From Variovorax sp. PMC12 (GTDB taxonomy: Bacteria > Pseudomonadota > Gammaproteobacteria > Burkholderiales > Burkholderiaceae_C): a DNA stretch of 64,000 bases. The notes beneath the pieces were generated by a model. That model did not search any database, had not been told where the DNA came from, and saw only the letters and a program-made list of their open reading frames with translations. Positions 21,488-31,161 of this stretch are shown here, one piece after another. The stretch covers positions 620,001 to 684,000 of the forward strand of contig NZ_CP027774.1 of the NCBI RefSeq assembly GCF_003019815.1, written 5' to 3'. A program made the position numbers and the translations under genes. Each line of letters begins with the position of its first letter. The first letter of the stretch is position 1.

Positions 21488-22764
21488 TCAGGCCAGCCGG
21501 TCGAGCAGGCTGTACCAGGCCACCCCGCCCGCCACGTAGAAGCGTTGCAGGCCGTGCAGCGGAATCGGCCGGATCGGCGTCACCGGGTACGGAAAGTCCG
21601 CACCCGGGTCGATGAGCCGGGCGGCCAGGTGCTTGCCCATGCTCGTGGCCAGTGCGATGCCCCGCCCGTTGTAGCCCAGCGCGATCGTCACGCCCGGCGC
21701 CGGGGTGTGCACATGCGGCATGAAGTCGCGTGTGACCGCGATGCGCCCCGCCCAGCGATACTCGTAGCGCAGCGGCCCCAGTTGGGGAAACAGCAGTTCG
21801 AGCGAACGTTCGAGGTGCGCGAAATCCGCGGGTCCGGCCGGGTCGGCGAAGTGGCCGCGGCCGCCCATGAGCAGGCGGCCCTGTGCGTCCTTGCGGAAGT
21901 AGAGCAGCAGGCGCTGCGAGGTCGATGCGGTTTCGCCGCCGGGCAGGATGGCGTCGGCCGCGGCGCCCTTGAGCGGTTCGGTGGCAACGATGAAGCTGTT
22001 GGCGGCCAGCACGGTGCGCGACAGCTTCGGCCACAGCGCGCCGGTGTAGCCATTGGTGGCCATCAGCACCTGGTCGGCGGTGATGCTGGCGCCGGTCGAC
22101 GTGCTCGCATGCCAGTGCGTACCGCGGCGCTCCAGCGCCGTGACCTCAGTGCCGCCGTGCACGGAAGCACCTGCGGCCTGCGCGGCACGCACCAGCCCGC
22201 GCGTGTACGCCAGCGGCTGGATGCTGCCGGCGCGGCCGTCGAGCCAGCCGCCCGCAAAGGCTTTGGTGCCGAGCCGCGCGCTGACGGCGGCGCGGTCGAG
22301 CTGCTGGGTGTTGACGCCGCGGCTGGCCCACTGCGCGGCGCGCGCATGCAGCGCGGCCACGTCCTTCTGCGCGTACGCCACCTGCAGCCAGCCGTTGCGC
22401 ACCGGCTGGCAGTCGATGCCGTGGCGTGCGATGAGGTCGAACACGAGGTCAGCCGATGACGAGACCGCATCGATCAGCCGTGCGGCGCGCTCCTGCCCAT
22501 GAATGCGCACCAGCTCGTCGGGGTCGTGCTTGAGCGAAGGATTGACCTGCCCGCCGTTGCGCCCCGACGCACCCCAGCCGGGCTCGTGCGCCTCGAGCAC
22601 GCAGGCCTGCACGCCGGCCTCGGCCAGGTGCAGCGCGGCCGAGAGGCCGGTGAAGCCGCCGCCGACGATCAGCACGTCGGTCTTGCGCGATTCGGCCAGC
22701 GGCGGCGTCGGCGCAGCGGGCGGCGCGGTGTCGGCCCAGAGTGAAGGAGGCAACGCGCGAGCGC

Positions 22765-22768
<4 letters not shown>
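21488..22768 (-). CDS. FAD-dependent amine/amino-acid oxidoreductase (DAO family, PuuB-like)
   Basis: A 426-residue flavoprotein of the D-amino-acid oxidase superfamily. The N-terminal dinucleotide-binding motif is VLIVGGGFTGLSAALHLAEAG, followed by GWGASGRNGGQVNPSL, which is typical of the gamma-glutamylputrescine oxidase (PuuB/OrdL) group. The ATG at 22768 overlaps the stop of the upstream ABC ATPase by 4 bases (ATGA), so it is the fourth gene of the transporter operon. It probably oxidises the amine or amino acid imported by that transporter. The precise substrate is unknown. Confidence 0.88.
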
Positions 22769-23522
<754 letters not shown>

Positions 23523-23526
<4 letters not shown>

Positions 23527-24194
23527 GGTTGTTTTCTCCCGGCGGCGAAGCGCTTCTCGAGCCGGCGCAGGCCGTACACCAGCGGCAGGCTCATGAGCAG
23601 GTAGAGCAGGGCGACCAGCGTGTAGACCGTCATGTTCTGGAAGGTCGACGAAGCGATGAGCTGGCCGGCGCGCGTCATCTCGGCCACCGTGATGGTCGAG
23701 ACCAGCGAGGAGTCCTTGAGCATCATCACCAGCGTGTTGCCGTAGGGCGGCAGCGCGATGCGAAAGGCCTGCGGCAATATCACGCGCCGCATGATCAGCG
23801 CCGAGCGCATGCCCATGGCCTGCGCGGCCTCGCGCTGCCCGGGGTCGACCGCCTCGATGCCGGCGCGGAAGTTCTCGGCCTGGTAGGCCGAGTAGGCGAT
23901 GCCCAGGCCGATCACGCCGGCCTGGAAGGCCGTGAGCTGCACGCCGAACTCCGGCAGCACGAAGTAGATGTAGAAGAGCTGCACGATGATCGGCAGCCCG
24001 CGGATCACGTTGACGATCACCGAGCCCGCCCAGGAGAGCGCGCGCACCGGCGACAACTTCATCAGCGCGAGCGCAAGGCCGAGCGCGCTGCTCAGCAGGA
24101 AGGCCAGCACCGTGACTTGCACGGTGACCACGGCGCCCTGCAGCAGGATCGGCAGGAAGTCCTGCGCGTTCTGGAGAAAGGTGGGAGCAGCCAT
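23523..24194 (-). CDS. Polar amino-acid ABC transporter permease
   Basis: A 223-residue inner-membrane permease of the HisMQ type. There are about five hydrophobic segments, with the coupling motif EAAQAMGMRSALIMRRVILPQA in the cytoplasmic loop (shown by AQAMGM and ILPQAFRIALPPYGN). Only one permease gene is present, so the channel is probably a homodimer. Its gene sits 14 bases after the binding-protein gene and overlaps the ATPase gene by 4 bases. Confidence 0.94.
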
Positions 24195-24208
24195 GGGTCA
24201 GCGCGCTC

Positions 24209-24976
24209 TCAGATGCCCCACTTCTGGACGATCCTGGCGAGCGTGCCGTCGGCCTTCACGGCGGCAATGGCCTTGTTGAGGCGGGCCAGCGTCTCGGTGT
24301 CGCCCTTGCGCACCACCAGGCACACGTCACCCACGTTCACCGGCTTGTAGCTCTCGACCAGCCTCACACCGGGAAAGGTGTTCTGGCGGATCTGGTAGGC
24401 CATGATGGGTTGGTCGCCCAGCCCGGCCTTGATGCGGCCGAGGGAGAGGTCGCGCGTCATGTCGGCCACCGAGTCGTAGCTGCGCACCTCCTTGAAGATG
24501 CCCTTCTTGTTCAGCATGTCGAGAAAGACGGTGCCGACCTGCGCGCCCACCACCTCGCCCTTGAGCTCGTCGAGCGAGACATACGCACGGGCGTCGTCGG
24601 CCTTGACGATCAGGCCCTCGCCGTACGAGTACACCGGATCGCTGAAGTCGACCACCTCCTGGCGCGCCGGCGTCTTCAGCATGGCGGCCGAGACGATGTC
24701 GATCTTGCGGGCGGTGAGCGAGGGGATCAGCGCCGAGAACACCGTCTGCTGCACGTTGACGTTGAAGCCGCCGGCCTTGCCCACGGCGGTGACGGTGTCG
24801 ACCATCATTCCCTGGATGCTGTTGGTTTTCACGTCCAGGAAGGTGAAGGGCACGCCGGTGGCGGTGGCGCCCACGTTGTAGGTCGGCGCGGCGCCCTGCG
24901 CCACGGCCAGCGAGGCGCCGCCCGCGATGCAGAGACCCAGGGCCAGGCGGTGAAGGCGGCGAACGATGCGATTCAT
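24209..24976 (-). CDS. Periplasmic amino-acid-binding protein of ABC transporter
   Basis: A 255-residue family-3 solute-binding protein. The ATG at 24976 is chosen because it has GGAG upstream and starts a clear signal peptide (basic MNRIVRRLHRL, hydrophobic core, probable cleavage after AVA near residue 26); the frame is open further upstream to 25084, but that part is AT-rich regulatory DNA. Characteristic segments are GVPFTFLDVKTNSIQGMMVD, VDFSDPVYSYGEGLIVK and LNKAIAAVKADGTLARIVQKWGI in pieces. It is the first gene of the four-gene operon and is divergent from an IclR regulator that probably controls it. Confidence 0.92.
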   Translation of the reverse strand: MNRIVRRLHRLALGLCIAGGASLAVAQGAAPTYNVGATATGVPFTFLDVKTNSIQGMMVDTVTAVGKAGGFNVNVQQTVFSALIPSLTARKIDIVSAAMLKTPARQEVVDFSDPVYSYGEGLIVKADDARAYVSLDELKGEVVGAQVGTVFLDMLNKKGIFKEVRSYDSVADMTRDLSLGRIKAGLGDQPIMAYQIRQNTFPGVRLVESYKPVNVGDVCLVVRKGDTETLARLNKAIAAVKADGTLARIVQKWGI

Positions 24977-25061
24977 GGATGCGCTCCTTGAAGGACAGAA
25001 GTTGGAAAAGTGGACGGAAAGGATGGGTGCCTTTCGCGATGCAACATGCGTGCCAATAATC

Positions 25062-25157
25062 GATTCTTTTGAATCTCTTATCAATAAATGAAAACCACTA
25101 GTCGATCCTTTAGTATCGATATTCGATATTTAGGGCGAGCGTGGATATACTCGAATC
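25062..25157. promoter_or_regulatory. AT-rich divergent promoter region with palindromes (candidate IclR operators)
   Basis: Between the binding-protein and IclR genes lie three inverted repeats: GATTC-TTTT-GAATC (25062-25075), TATCGA-TAT-TCGATA (25114-25128) and TGGAT-N8-ATCCA (25141-25158). The surrounding DNA is much more AT-rich than the genes. IclR-type regulators bind such palindromes; which one is used here is unknown. Confidence 0.5.
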
Positions 25158-25158
25158 C

Positions 25159-25962
25159 ATGGAAGCCACACCCGACGCAGCCCCCGAAGACGGCCAGAGC
25201 CTGCTTTTCAACCACTCGCTGGAGAAGGGCCTGGCCGTGCTGCGCGCCTTCAGCGCCCGGCGCCGCACCATGACGCTGGCGGACGTGGCCGCGGCCACCG
25301 ACATCACCAAGAGTTCCGCCCAGCGCATGGTCTTCACGCTCGAGAAGCTGGGCTACGTGCGCAAGCACGCGAAGACACGGCGCTACCAGCTCACGCCGCG
25401 CGTGATGGAAATCGGCTTCAACTACCTCGCGGCCAATTCGCTGATCGACGTGGCCAATCCCTTCCTGTCGGAGCTGACCAAGGTGACGACGGAAACCTCC
25501 TGCCTCACCGAGCCGGACGGACTCGACATGGTCTACGTGGCGCGTTTCGTCAGCGCGCAGTTCGTGCCGGTGCACATGCCCATCGGCAGCCGCATCCCGA
25601 TGTATTGCACGGCCTCGGGCCGCGCCTTCCTGAGCGCCTTGCCGGAAGACGAGGCGCGCGCGCTCATCGAGGCGTCCGACCGCACGGCCCACACCATGCA
25701 CACGCTGACCGACGTCGACGGCATCCTCGACGCCCTGCGGCAGGCGCGGCTGCAGGGCTTTGCCACCAATGCCGAGGAGCTGTTCCTCGGCGACATGACG
25801 ATCGCCGCGCCCGTGCTGGGCAGCCAGGGGCGGCCGGTCGCGTCGGTGCACGTGGTGGCGCCGACCAGCCGCTGGACCATCGACGAAGCCGTGCGCAAGC
25901 TGGCGCCCACGCTGCTGCTGTGCGCACGCTCGCTGACGAGTTCCGCACGCAGCATCGACTGA
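25159..25962 (+). CDS. IclR-family transcriptional regulator
   Basis: A 267-residue regulator with an N-terminal winged helix (LEKGLAVLRAFSARRRTMTL then SSAQRMVFTLEKLGYV) and the C-terminal IclR effector domain (IGSRIPMYCTASGRAFLSALP, FATNAEELFLGDMTIAAPVL). Two starts are possible: GTG at 25141 or ATG at 25159. The ATG is taken because the GTG lies inside an inverted repeat; neither has a strong ribosome site. It is divergent from the amino-acid transporter/oxidase operon and is its likely regulator. Confidence 0.9.
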   Translation: MEATPDAAPEDGQSLLFNHSLEKGLAVLRAFSARRRTMTLADVAAATDITKSSAQRMVFTLEKLGYVRKHAKTRRYQLTPRVMEIGFNYLAANSLIDVANPFLSELTKVTTETSCLTEPDGLDMVYVARFVSAQFVPVHMPIGSRIPMYCTASGRAFLSALPEDEARALIEASDRTAHTMHTLTDVDGILDALRQARLQGFATNAEELFLGDMTIAAPVLGSQGRPVASVHVVAPTSRWTIDEAVRKLAPTLLLCARSLTSSARSID

Positions 25963-26044
25963 CGCCCATACGGTTTCGGGCATCGCCCGGGCGGCGGCTG
26001 GCTTTATGCTTTGCAGGATCACAACGCAGCAGCAGTCCCCCACC

Positions 26045-27106
26045 ATGACCGATTTCCGCCCCGCCTACGACCAGAACTTCGACCGCATCGGCACCGACCG
26101 CCTGCCAGAGCTGCTGCGCGCCATGCCCAAGGCCGAGCTGCACATGCACATCGAAGGCTCGCTCGAGCCTGAGCTCATCTTCGCGCTCGCGCAGCGCAAC
26201 GGCGTGTCCATTCCCTACGCCAGCGTGGAAGAGCTGCGCCGCGCCTATGCCTTCACCAACCTGCAGAGCTTCCTGGACATCTACTACGCCGGCGCCAGCG
26301 TGCTGCTGAAGGAGCAGGACTTCTACGACATGGCCTGGGCCTACCTGGAGCGGGCCGCCGCCGACAACGTGGTGCACACCGAAATGTTCTTCGACCCGCA
26401 GACGCACACCGCGCGCGGCGTGCGGATGGAAACGGTGGTCAACGGCCTGCACCGCGCCTGCGTCGATGCCCAGGCCAAGCTGGGCGTGAGCGCGCTGCTC
26501 ATCATGTGCTTCCTGCGTCACCTGAGCGAGGAAGACGCCTTCGAGACGCTGGAGCAGGCGCTGCCGTATCGCGACAAGTTCGTCGGCGTCGGCCTGGACT
26601 CGAGCGAAGTGGGCTATCCGCCCGAGAAGTTCGCGCGCGTGTTCGCACGCTGCCGCGAGCTGGGCCTGCACCTCGTCGCGCATGCCGGCGAAGAAGGCCC
26701 GCCGGCTTACGTGTGGAGCGCGCTCGACGTGCTGAAGGTGGAACGCGTCGACCACGGCGTGCAAAGCGCCAAGGACCCGGCGCTGATGCAGCGGCTCGCG
26801 CAGGACCGCATTCCGCTGACCGTGTGCCCGCTGTCGAACCTCAAGCTCTGCGTGTTCCCCGACCTTGCGCAGCACAACCTGGGCACGCTGTTGGACGCGG
26901 GGCTCGTGGCGACTGTCAATTCCGACGACCCGGCCTACTTCGGCGGCTACATGAACCAGAACTTCACGCAGACCTTCGAGGCCACGGGGCTCGGCGTGCG
27001 CCACGCCTGGCAGCTCGCGGCCAACAGCTTCGAGGGCAGCTTCATCGATGACGCGGCCAAGCGCGCCTACGTCGACCGGCTGAACGCGGTCTTCGCGGCG
27101 TTCTGA
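26045..27106 (+). CDS. Adenine deaminase (adenosine deaminase-fold, type 2)
   Basis: A 353-residue zinc amidohydrolase expected to deaminate adenine to hypoxanthine. Metal and catalytic motifs are AELHMHIEGSLEP (first His pair), VAHAGEEGPP (His and catalytic Glu), VERIDHGV-like VERVDHGVQS, and TVNSDDPAYFGG (metal Asp). The segments FLDIYYAGASVL and MFFDPQTHTARG match the adenine-specific bacterial branch (as in Pseudomonas PA0148) better than true adenosine deaminase. Its product would feed the xanthine dehydrogenase encoded at the left edge. Its 3' end overlaps the convergent MFS gene by 40 bases. Confidence 0.9.
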   Translation: MTDFRPAYDQNFDRIGTDRLPELLRAMPKAELHMHIEGSLEPELIFALAQRNGVSIPYASVEELRRAYAFTNLQSFLDIYYAGASVLLKEQDFYDMAWAYLERAAADNVVHTEMFFDPQTHTARGVRMETVVNGLHRACVDAQAKLGVSALLIMCFLRHLSEEDAFETLEQALPYRDKFVGVGLDSSEVGYPPEKFARVFARCRELGLHLVAHAGEEGPPAYVWSALDVLKVERVDHGVQSAKDPALMQRLAQDRIPLTVCPLSNLKLCVFPDLAQHNLGTLLDAGLVATVNSDDPAYFGGYMNQNFTQTFEATGLGVRHAWQLAANSFEGSFIDDAAKRAYVDRLNAVFAAF

Positions 27107-28377
27107 TCCGGCGCCGCACCGGTCACGGTCCGCGGCACCAGGAGCGGCATCGCCACCAGCGCGCAGGCGCTCGCGGCCAGCCACACCAGCGGCCAGCCCT
27201 GCAGCGCCATCAGGTGCGGAATGGAGAAGGGCGTGACGAAGCACACCAGGAACACGCTGGTGTTGGCCATGCCCAGGGCCGTGCCCGCGCGCGCCGCGCC
27301 GGCCAGCGTGGCCAGTTCGGTGTAGGCCACGCCGTGCCAGGCCGAGACGCACACGCCGCTCGCGGCCAGCAGCACGACCAGCGCGACGCGCAGCGCGGAT
27401 GAATCCGCGGCATGCGCGCCGCCGAGCAGCACCAGCAGCGCCAAGCCGGCGAACAACAGTACGCTGAGGCCGCTGCAGGCGCGCAGGTAGGCCGGGCGAT
27501 TGCGGCGGCGATCTGTCCAGCGGCCGCTCCACACGCGCATCACCATCGCGCCGATCTGCACGAACACCATGGTGGCGGTGATCGCCGCGAAGCTGGCATG
27601 GCCGAAGTCGTGCAGGAACACGGTGCCGAAGGAAAGCACCGCGAACTGCGGCGCGCAGAGGATGCCGATGCCCGCCACGATGCGCCACACGCGCGCGTCG
27701 CGCAGCGGACCGCTCCGGGGCGCGGGCGGCTCGGAAGCGCCCGGCTTGCCGCGCGGCGCAACGGGCGGCTCGTGCACCCAGGCCCAGCTCATCGCGGCGC
27801 TCAGTGCGCACAGCAGGGCCAGCAGACCGTACAGCGCGGCGAAGCCGAAATGCAGCGCCACGAAGGGCAGCACCAGCGCGCCGATGCCGCCGTCCAGCGG
27901 CACGGCGGTCTGCCGGATGCTCATCGCCAGCCCGCGCTCGCCGGCGCTGAACCATGTCATCACCGCGCGGCCGCTGGCGCCGTTCACGCTGCCGCCGAGC
28001 AGCCCGACCAGCAGCAGCCCGGCGCCGAGCCAGCCCAGGCCGGGCACGTGGCCCCCGGCAGGCGCGCCCCACAGCGCCATCGCCACCAGCGCGAGGGCGG
28101 TGCTGCCCAGGCCCGTGAGCAGCACCGGGCGGTCGCCCCAGCGGTCGGTCAACAGGCCCCAGGGCAGCTCGCTCACGGCGATGCCCAGCCCCATGAGGCC
28201 GAGCACCAGCCCGAGCGTGGCGTTGTCGAGCCGGTAGCCGGTGCGCATGAGCACCGCGGTCATCGGGATGCCGCTGAAAGCGACCGAGAAGGCCGCGTTG
28301 GCGGCCACGCCGGCGGCCAGCACTTTCCAGCGGTGGCGGGGCGGGAATGCGGGGGAGGAGGAAGTCGTGGGGCTCAT
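27067..28377 (-). CDS. MFS transporter
   Basis: A 436-residue major facilitator with about twelve hydrophobic segments. The loop 2-3 motif appears as ELPWGLLTDRWGDRPVLLTG. Other regions, such as GASGRAVMTWFSAGERGLAMSIRQTAVPL, resemble cyanate/organic-anion type facilitators, but substrate cannot be assigned. The gene is divergent from a LysR regulator, which probably controls it, with a 9-bp inverted repeat in between. Its last 40 bases overlap the end of the adenine deaminase gene on the opposite strand. Confidence 0.88.
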   Translation of the reverse strand: MSPTTSSSPAFPPRHRWKVLAAGVAANAAFSVAFSGIPMTAVLMRTGYRLDNATLGLVLGLMGLGIAVSELPWGLLTDRWGDRPVLLTGLGSTALALVAMALWGAPAGGHVPGLGWLGAGLLLVGLLGGSVNGASGRAVMTWFSAGERGLAMSIRQTAVPLDGGIGALVLPFVALHFGFAALYGLLALLCALSAAMSWAWVHEPPVAPRGKPGASEPPAPRSGPLRDARVWRIVAGIGILCAPQFAVLSFGTVFLHDFGHASFAAITATMVFVQIGAMVMRVWSGRWTDRRRNRPAYLRACSGLSVLLFAGLALLVLLGGAHAADSSALRVALVVLLAASGVCVSAWHGVAYTELATLAGAARAGTALGMANTSVFLVCFVTPFSIPHLMALQGWPLVWLAASACALVAMPLLVPRTVTGAAPDQNAAKTAFSRST

Positions 28378-28433
28378 GTCGCGGTGCAGTGTCCGCCGTT
28401 GCCAAGGTTTTGAAAATCAGAAAATAATTGGCT

Positions 28434-28458
28434 AATCGTCCTAAAAAACAGGATGATT
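28434..28458. promoter_or_regulatory. Candidate LysR operator between MFS and LysR genes
   Basis: Inverted repeat AATCGTCCT (28434-28442) and AGGATGATT (28450-28458), one mismatch over 9-bp arms, with an A-rich 7-base centre. It lies in the AT-rich divergent intergenic region, 26 bases before the LysR start. Confidence 0.45.
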
Positions 28459-28484
28459 GAAATCGCAGGAAAAAAGGAAAACCC

Positions 28485-29438
28485 ATGGCCCAGGTGATGT
28501 TCGATCTCGACGTGCTGCGCAGCTTCTCCACCGGCGTCGCGCTCGGCAGCTACGCACGCGCGGCCGAGAAGCTGGGGCGCTCGACCTCGGCCGTGAGCGC
28601 GCAGCTCAAGAAGCTGGAGGCGCAGGCGGGCACCGTGCTTTTCCGCAAGGTGGGGCGCGGGCTCGAGCTCACCGATGCCGGCGAGACGCTGCTCGCTTAT
28701 GCCCACCGCATGCTCGAGCTCAATGACGAAGCCAGCGCCGCCATGCGCGGCGTCGACCTGCAGGGCGCGGTGCGGCTGGGCCTGCAGGAAGACTTCGGCG
28801 AGACGCTGCTGCCCGCCGTGCTGGGACGCTTCGCGCGGGCCCATCCCAAGGTGCGCATCGAGGCCTGCGTGGCTCGCAGCGCCGACCTGCGCGAGCGGCT
28901 CGAACTCGGCCAGCTCGACCTGGCGCTGGCGTGGGACGCGGGCGACCAGCCCCTGTCGCCCTATGCCGAGCGCGTGGCGCGGCTGCCGCTGCTGTGGATC
29001 GGCCCCAGGTCGCCCGACCGGATCGACGCCGCCTGGTGGACCGAGCGCGAGCGCCGCGGCCCGGGCGCGCGCAAGAGCCGGGAGCCGTTGCCGCTGATCA
29101 TGCTCGACGCGCCGTGCCCGTTGCGCGAGATCGTCATCGCCGCGCTCGACCGCGCCGGCGTGCCGTGGCGCCGCGCGTTCGCCAGTGCCAGCCTGTCGGC
29201 GCTGTGGGCTGCCGCTTCGGCCGGGCTGGGCCTCACGGTGCGCACCCCGTTCGGGCTGCCCGCGCATGTGCGCACCATCGACCGGGCGGTGCTGTCGCTG
29301 CCGGCACTGCCGCAGATATCGCTGGTGCTCTACCGCGCGCAGGCCCGGGCCGAGGCACCGGCGAGCCGGCTCGCTTCGCTGCTGCTCGAGGCGGTGCGCC
29401 AGCATGTGCAGACCGATGCATCGTCCGCCGCACACTGA
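28485..29438 (+). CDS. LysR-family transcriptional regulator
   Basis: A 317-residue LysR regulator. The DNA-binding domain starts at LDVLRSFSTGVALGSYARAA and includes STSAVSAQLKKLEAQAG; the effector domain follows from about residue 90. The ATG at 28485 has AAGGAAAA upstream. It is divergent from the MFS transporter gene, the usual arrangement for a LysR regulator and its target, and a palindrome lies between them. The effector is unknown. A 95-base gap separates it from the AraC regulator downstream, so they may or may not share a transcript. Confidence 0.9.
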   Translation: MAQVMFDLDVLRSFSTGVALGSYARAAEKLGRSTSAVSAQLKKLEAQAGTVLFRKVGRGLELTDAGETLLAYAHRMLELNDEASAAMRGVDLQGAVRLGLQEDFGETLLPAVLGRFARAHPKVRIEACVARSADLRERLELGQLDLALAWDAGDQPLSPYAERVARLPLLWIGPRSPDRIDAAWWTERERRGPGARKSREPLPLIMLDAPCPLREIVIAALDRAGVPWRRAFASASLSALWAAASAGLGLTVRTPFGLPAHVRTIDRAVLSLPALPQISLVLYRAQARAEAPASRLASLLLEAVRQHVQTDASSAAH

Positions 29439-29533
29439 AGGAATGCCGCCGGCGGCTGGGCACGATGCCTCGCCGGGCCGCCGTGGCAATGCGTGAGAAT
29501 CCGCCGCTGGAGACAAACCAGAAGTAAGACGGC

Positions 29534-30325
29534 ATGGCCTCGCAGAATTTCTTGCACCTGTGGGATGACAGGTTCCTCTACATCACGCCCGCCATCCAGT
29601 CGGGCCTCACGGCCCGCTCTTCGGCCACGCTGCTGGCGTCGGTCAGCGGTCATCCCTTCACGCTGGAGGCGGTAGACGGCACCCGCACGCGCTGCACCGC
29701 CGCGCTGATCGCGCCGCACGTCGCGCGGCGGCTCGACGTCGACGGCTGCGGGCTGCTGTCGCTCAACCTCGACCCCGCTTCCAGCGCCTACCGCATGCTT
29801 GCCAAGCGCATGGGAGGCCACGGCATCGTGCCGATCGACGCACGCCGCTTCGGCCGCCTGCGCGACGACTTCGACCCCGCCCAGCGCGGCGAGCTCTGCA
29901 AGGAACGGCTGCAGGCGCTCAGCGTGAAGCTGGTCGAGGCCATCACTGAAGTCCCCGAGATCGGGGTGACCATCGATCGCCGCATCGACCGCGTGCTGCA
30001 GGCCATCCGGGCGCATGCCGGGAAGATCCAGCTGCGCGAGCTTTCGGCCGTGGCCTGCCTGTCGCCCGACCGCCTCACGCACCTGTTCGCCGAGCAGGTG
30101 GGCGTGTCGGTCAAGCGCTATGCGCTGTGGACCAAGGTGCGCCGCACGGTGCAGCAATTCACCGCGCAGCGGCCGCTGACCGACGTGGCGCTGGTCAGCG
30201 GCTTCACCGACGCGGCCCACATGAGCCGAACCTTCCAGCGCTACTTCGGCCTGCCGCCATCGTTCCTGGCGAGCCAGGTGAGGGTGACGGCGGACGAGCA
30301 GGCGTCGCACGCCTGGGGGCATTAG
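29534..30325 (+). CDS. AraC-family transcriptional regulator
   Basis: A 263-residue regulator. The C-terminal hundred residues carry the two helix-turn-helix units of the AraC family (LRELSAVACLSPDRLTHLFAEQ and VALVSGFTDAAHMSRTFQRYFG, each in part). The N-terminal domain (about residues 1-150) is a degenerate sensor-like region without a recognisable cupin motif. There is no obvious target gene next to it: the neighbours are a LysR gene upstream and a convergent TetR gene downstream. Confidence 0.88.
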   Translation: MASQNFLHLWDDRFLYITPAIQSGLTARSSATLLASVSGHPFTLEAVDGTRTRCTAALIAPHVARRLDVDGCGLLSLNLDPASSAYRMLAKRMGGHGIVPIDARRFGRLRDDFDPAQRGELCKERLQALSVKLVEAITEVPEIGVTIDRRIDRVLQAIRAHAGKIQLRELSAVACLSPDRLTHLFAEQVGVSVKRYALWTKVRRTVQQFTAQRPLTDVALVSGFTDAAHMSRTFQRYFGLPPSFLASQVRVTADEQASHAWGH

Positions 30326-30483
30326 GGGGCGCAGACAAGGTGCGCTGGGCATCGCGCCGTTGAACATTCGCAAATTTCGATTTGCCGCCATTGGATCCGC
30401 GCGTATGCGCCGCTCTCGCACCGATCTGGGCTCGCGAACGGGTGCTTTGGTAGAAATCCAATGTTTGAATGGACCCGTTGCGA

Positions 30484-31065
30484 TCAGACCGGGAGCAGCC
30501 CGGCGCTTCTGTAGCCTTCCATGAGCGCATCGAAGAGCGCGATGTCAGAGCGGCTCCGGGCCATTAGCTGAGCGCCCGCGACGGCGGCATAAATGGATTT
30601 GGCGCGCTGCTCGCTGGTTTCAGGGGGCAGCCCCATCGCCACCAGCACCTTCGTCAGCCAAGCCACGTTGACTTCAGCGAAGGCCTGAACCTCAGTCTTC
30701 ACTTCTTCGGGCAGTTCGTCGTACTCCGCGGACATGAAGCTGACCAGGCACAGGCGGTTTTCGTTTTCAAGCGACTTTCGGAAGATGCCCGGGTAGTTGT
30801 GGAGCGCGACTCGGCTGTCGCCGGCCTCCGCGAGCATCGCGTCTAGCACCGCAGCGGTGTCTTGCCAGTAGCGCTTCGCAACAGCGGCGGCAAGGTCGCC
30901 CTTGGATGCGAAGTGGTAGTACAGGCTCGTGTGCTTGACGCCCACTGTCTCAGCCAACTCGCGGAAATTCAAGCCCGCGTATCCGCGCGATTGCGCAGCC
31001 AGCCTGGCGGCTTCGAGGATGGATTCGCGGGCGTTGTTCGGGTCTGGCTTGCGTCCCACGTTCAT
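30484..31065 (-). CDS. TetR-family transcriptional repressor
   Basis: A 193-residue TetR/AcrR regulator. The N-terminal helix-turn-helix is clear (ESILEAARLAAQSRGYAGLN, then VGVKHTSLYYHFASKGDLAA). The C-terminal domain is of the type found in repressors of small-molecule-responsive enzymes. It is divergent from an amidase gene and a good palindromic operator lies between the two, so local repression of the amidase is likely. The ligand is not known. Confidence 0.92.
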   Translation of the reverse strand: MNVGRKPDPNNARESILEAARLAAQSRGYAGLNFRELAETVGVKHTSLYYHFASKGDLAAAVAKRYWQDTAAVLDAMLAEAGDSRVALHNYPGIFRKSLENENRLCLVSFMSAEYDELPEEVKTEVQAFAEVNVAWLTKVLVAMGLPPETSEQRAKSIYAAVAGAQLMARSRSDIALFDALMEGYRSAGLLPV

Positions 31066-31122
31066 CTCCCCTTCAACAAGAAAGCATTTGAAACGGCCAA
31101 ATTCTAACCTTTATGGTTCAAC

Positions 31123-31138
31123 TACCAAGTGGTTGGTA
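31123..31138. promoter_or_regulatory. Candidate TetR operator upstream of the amidase
   Basis: Perfect palindrome with spacer, TACCAA-GTGG-TTGGTA, located 24 bases before the amidase start and 58 bases before the TetR start. Length and symmetry are typical of TetR-family operators. Confidence 0.6.
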
Positions 31139-31161
31139 ATCAAATCTTAAGGACGTTCATC

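Noticed and set aside
25664..28531. A 955-codon open frame on the minus strand
   Set aside because: Shadow of the IclR and adenine deaminase genes and an alternative frame of the MFS gene; no domain is recognisable.
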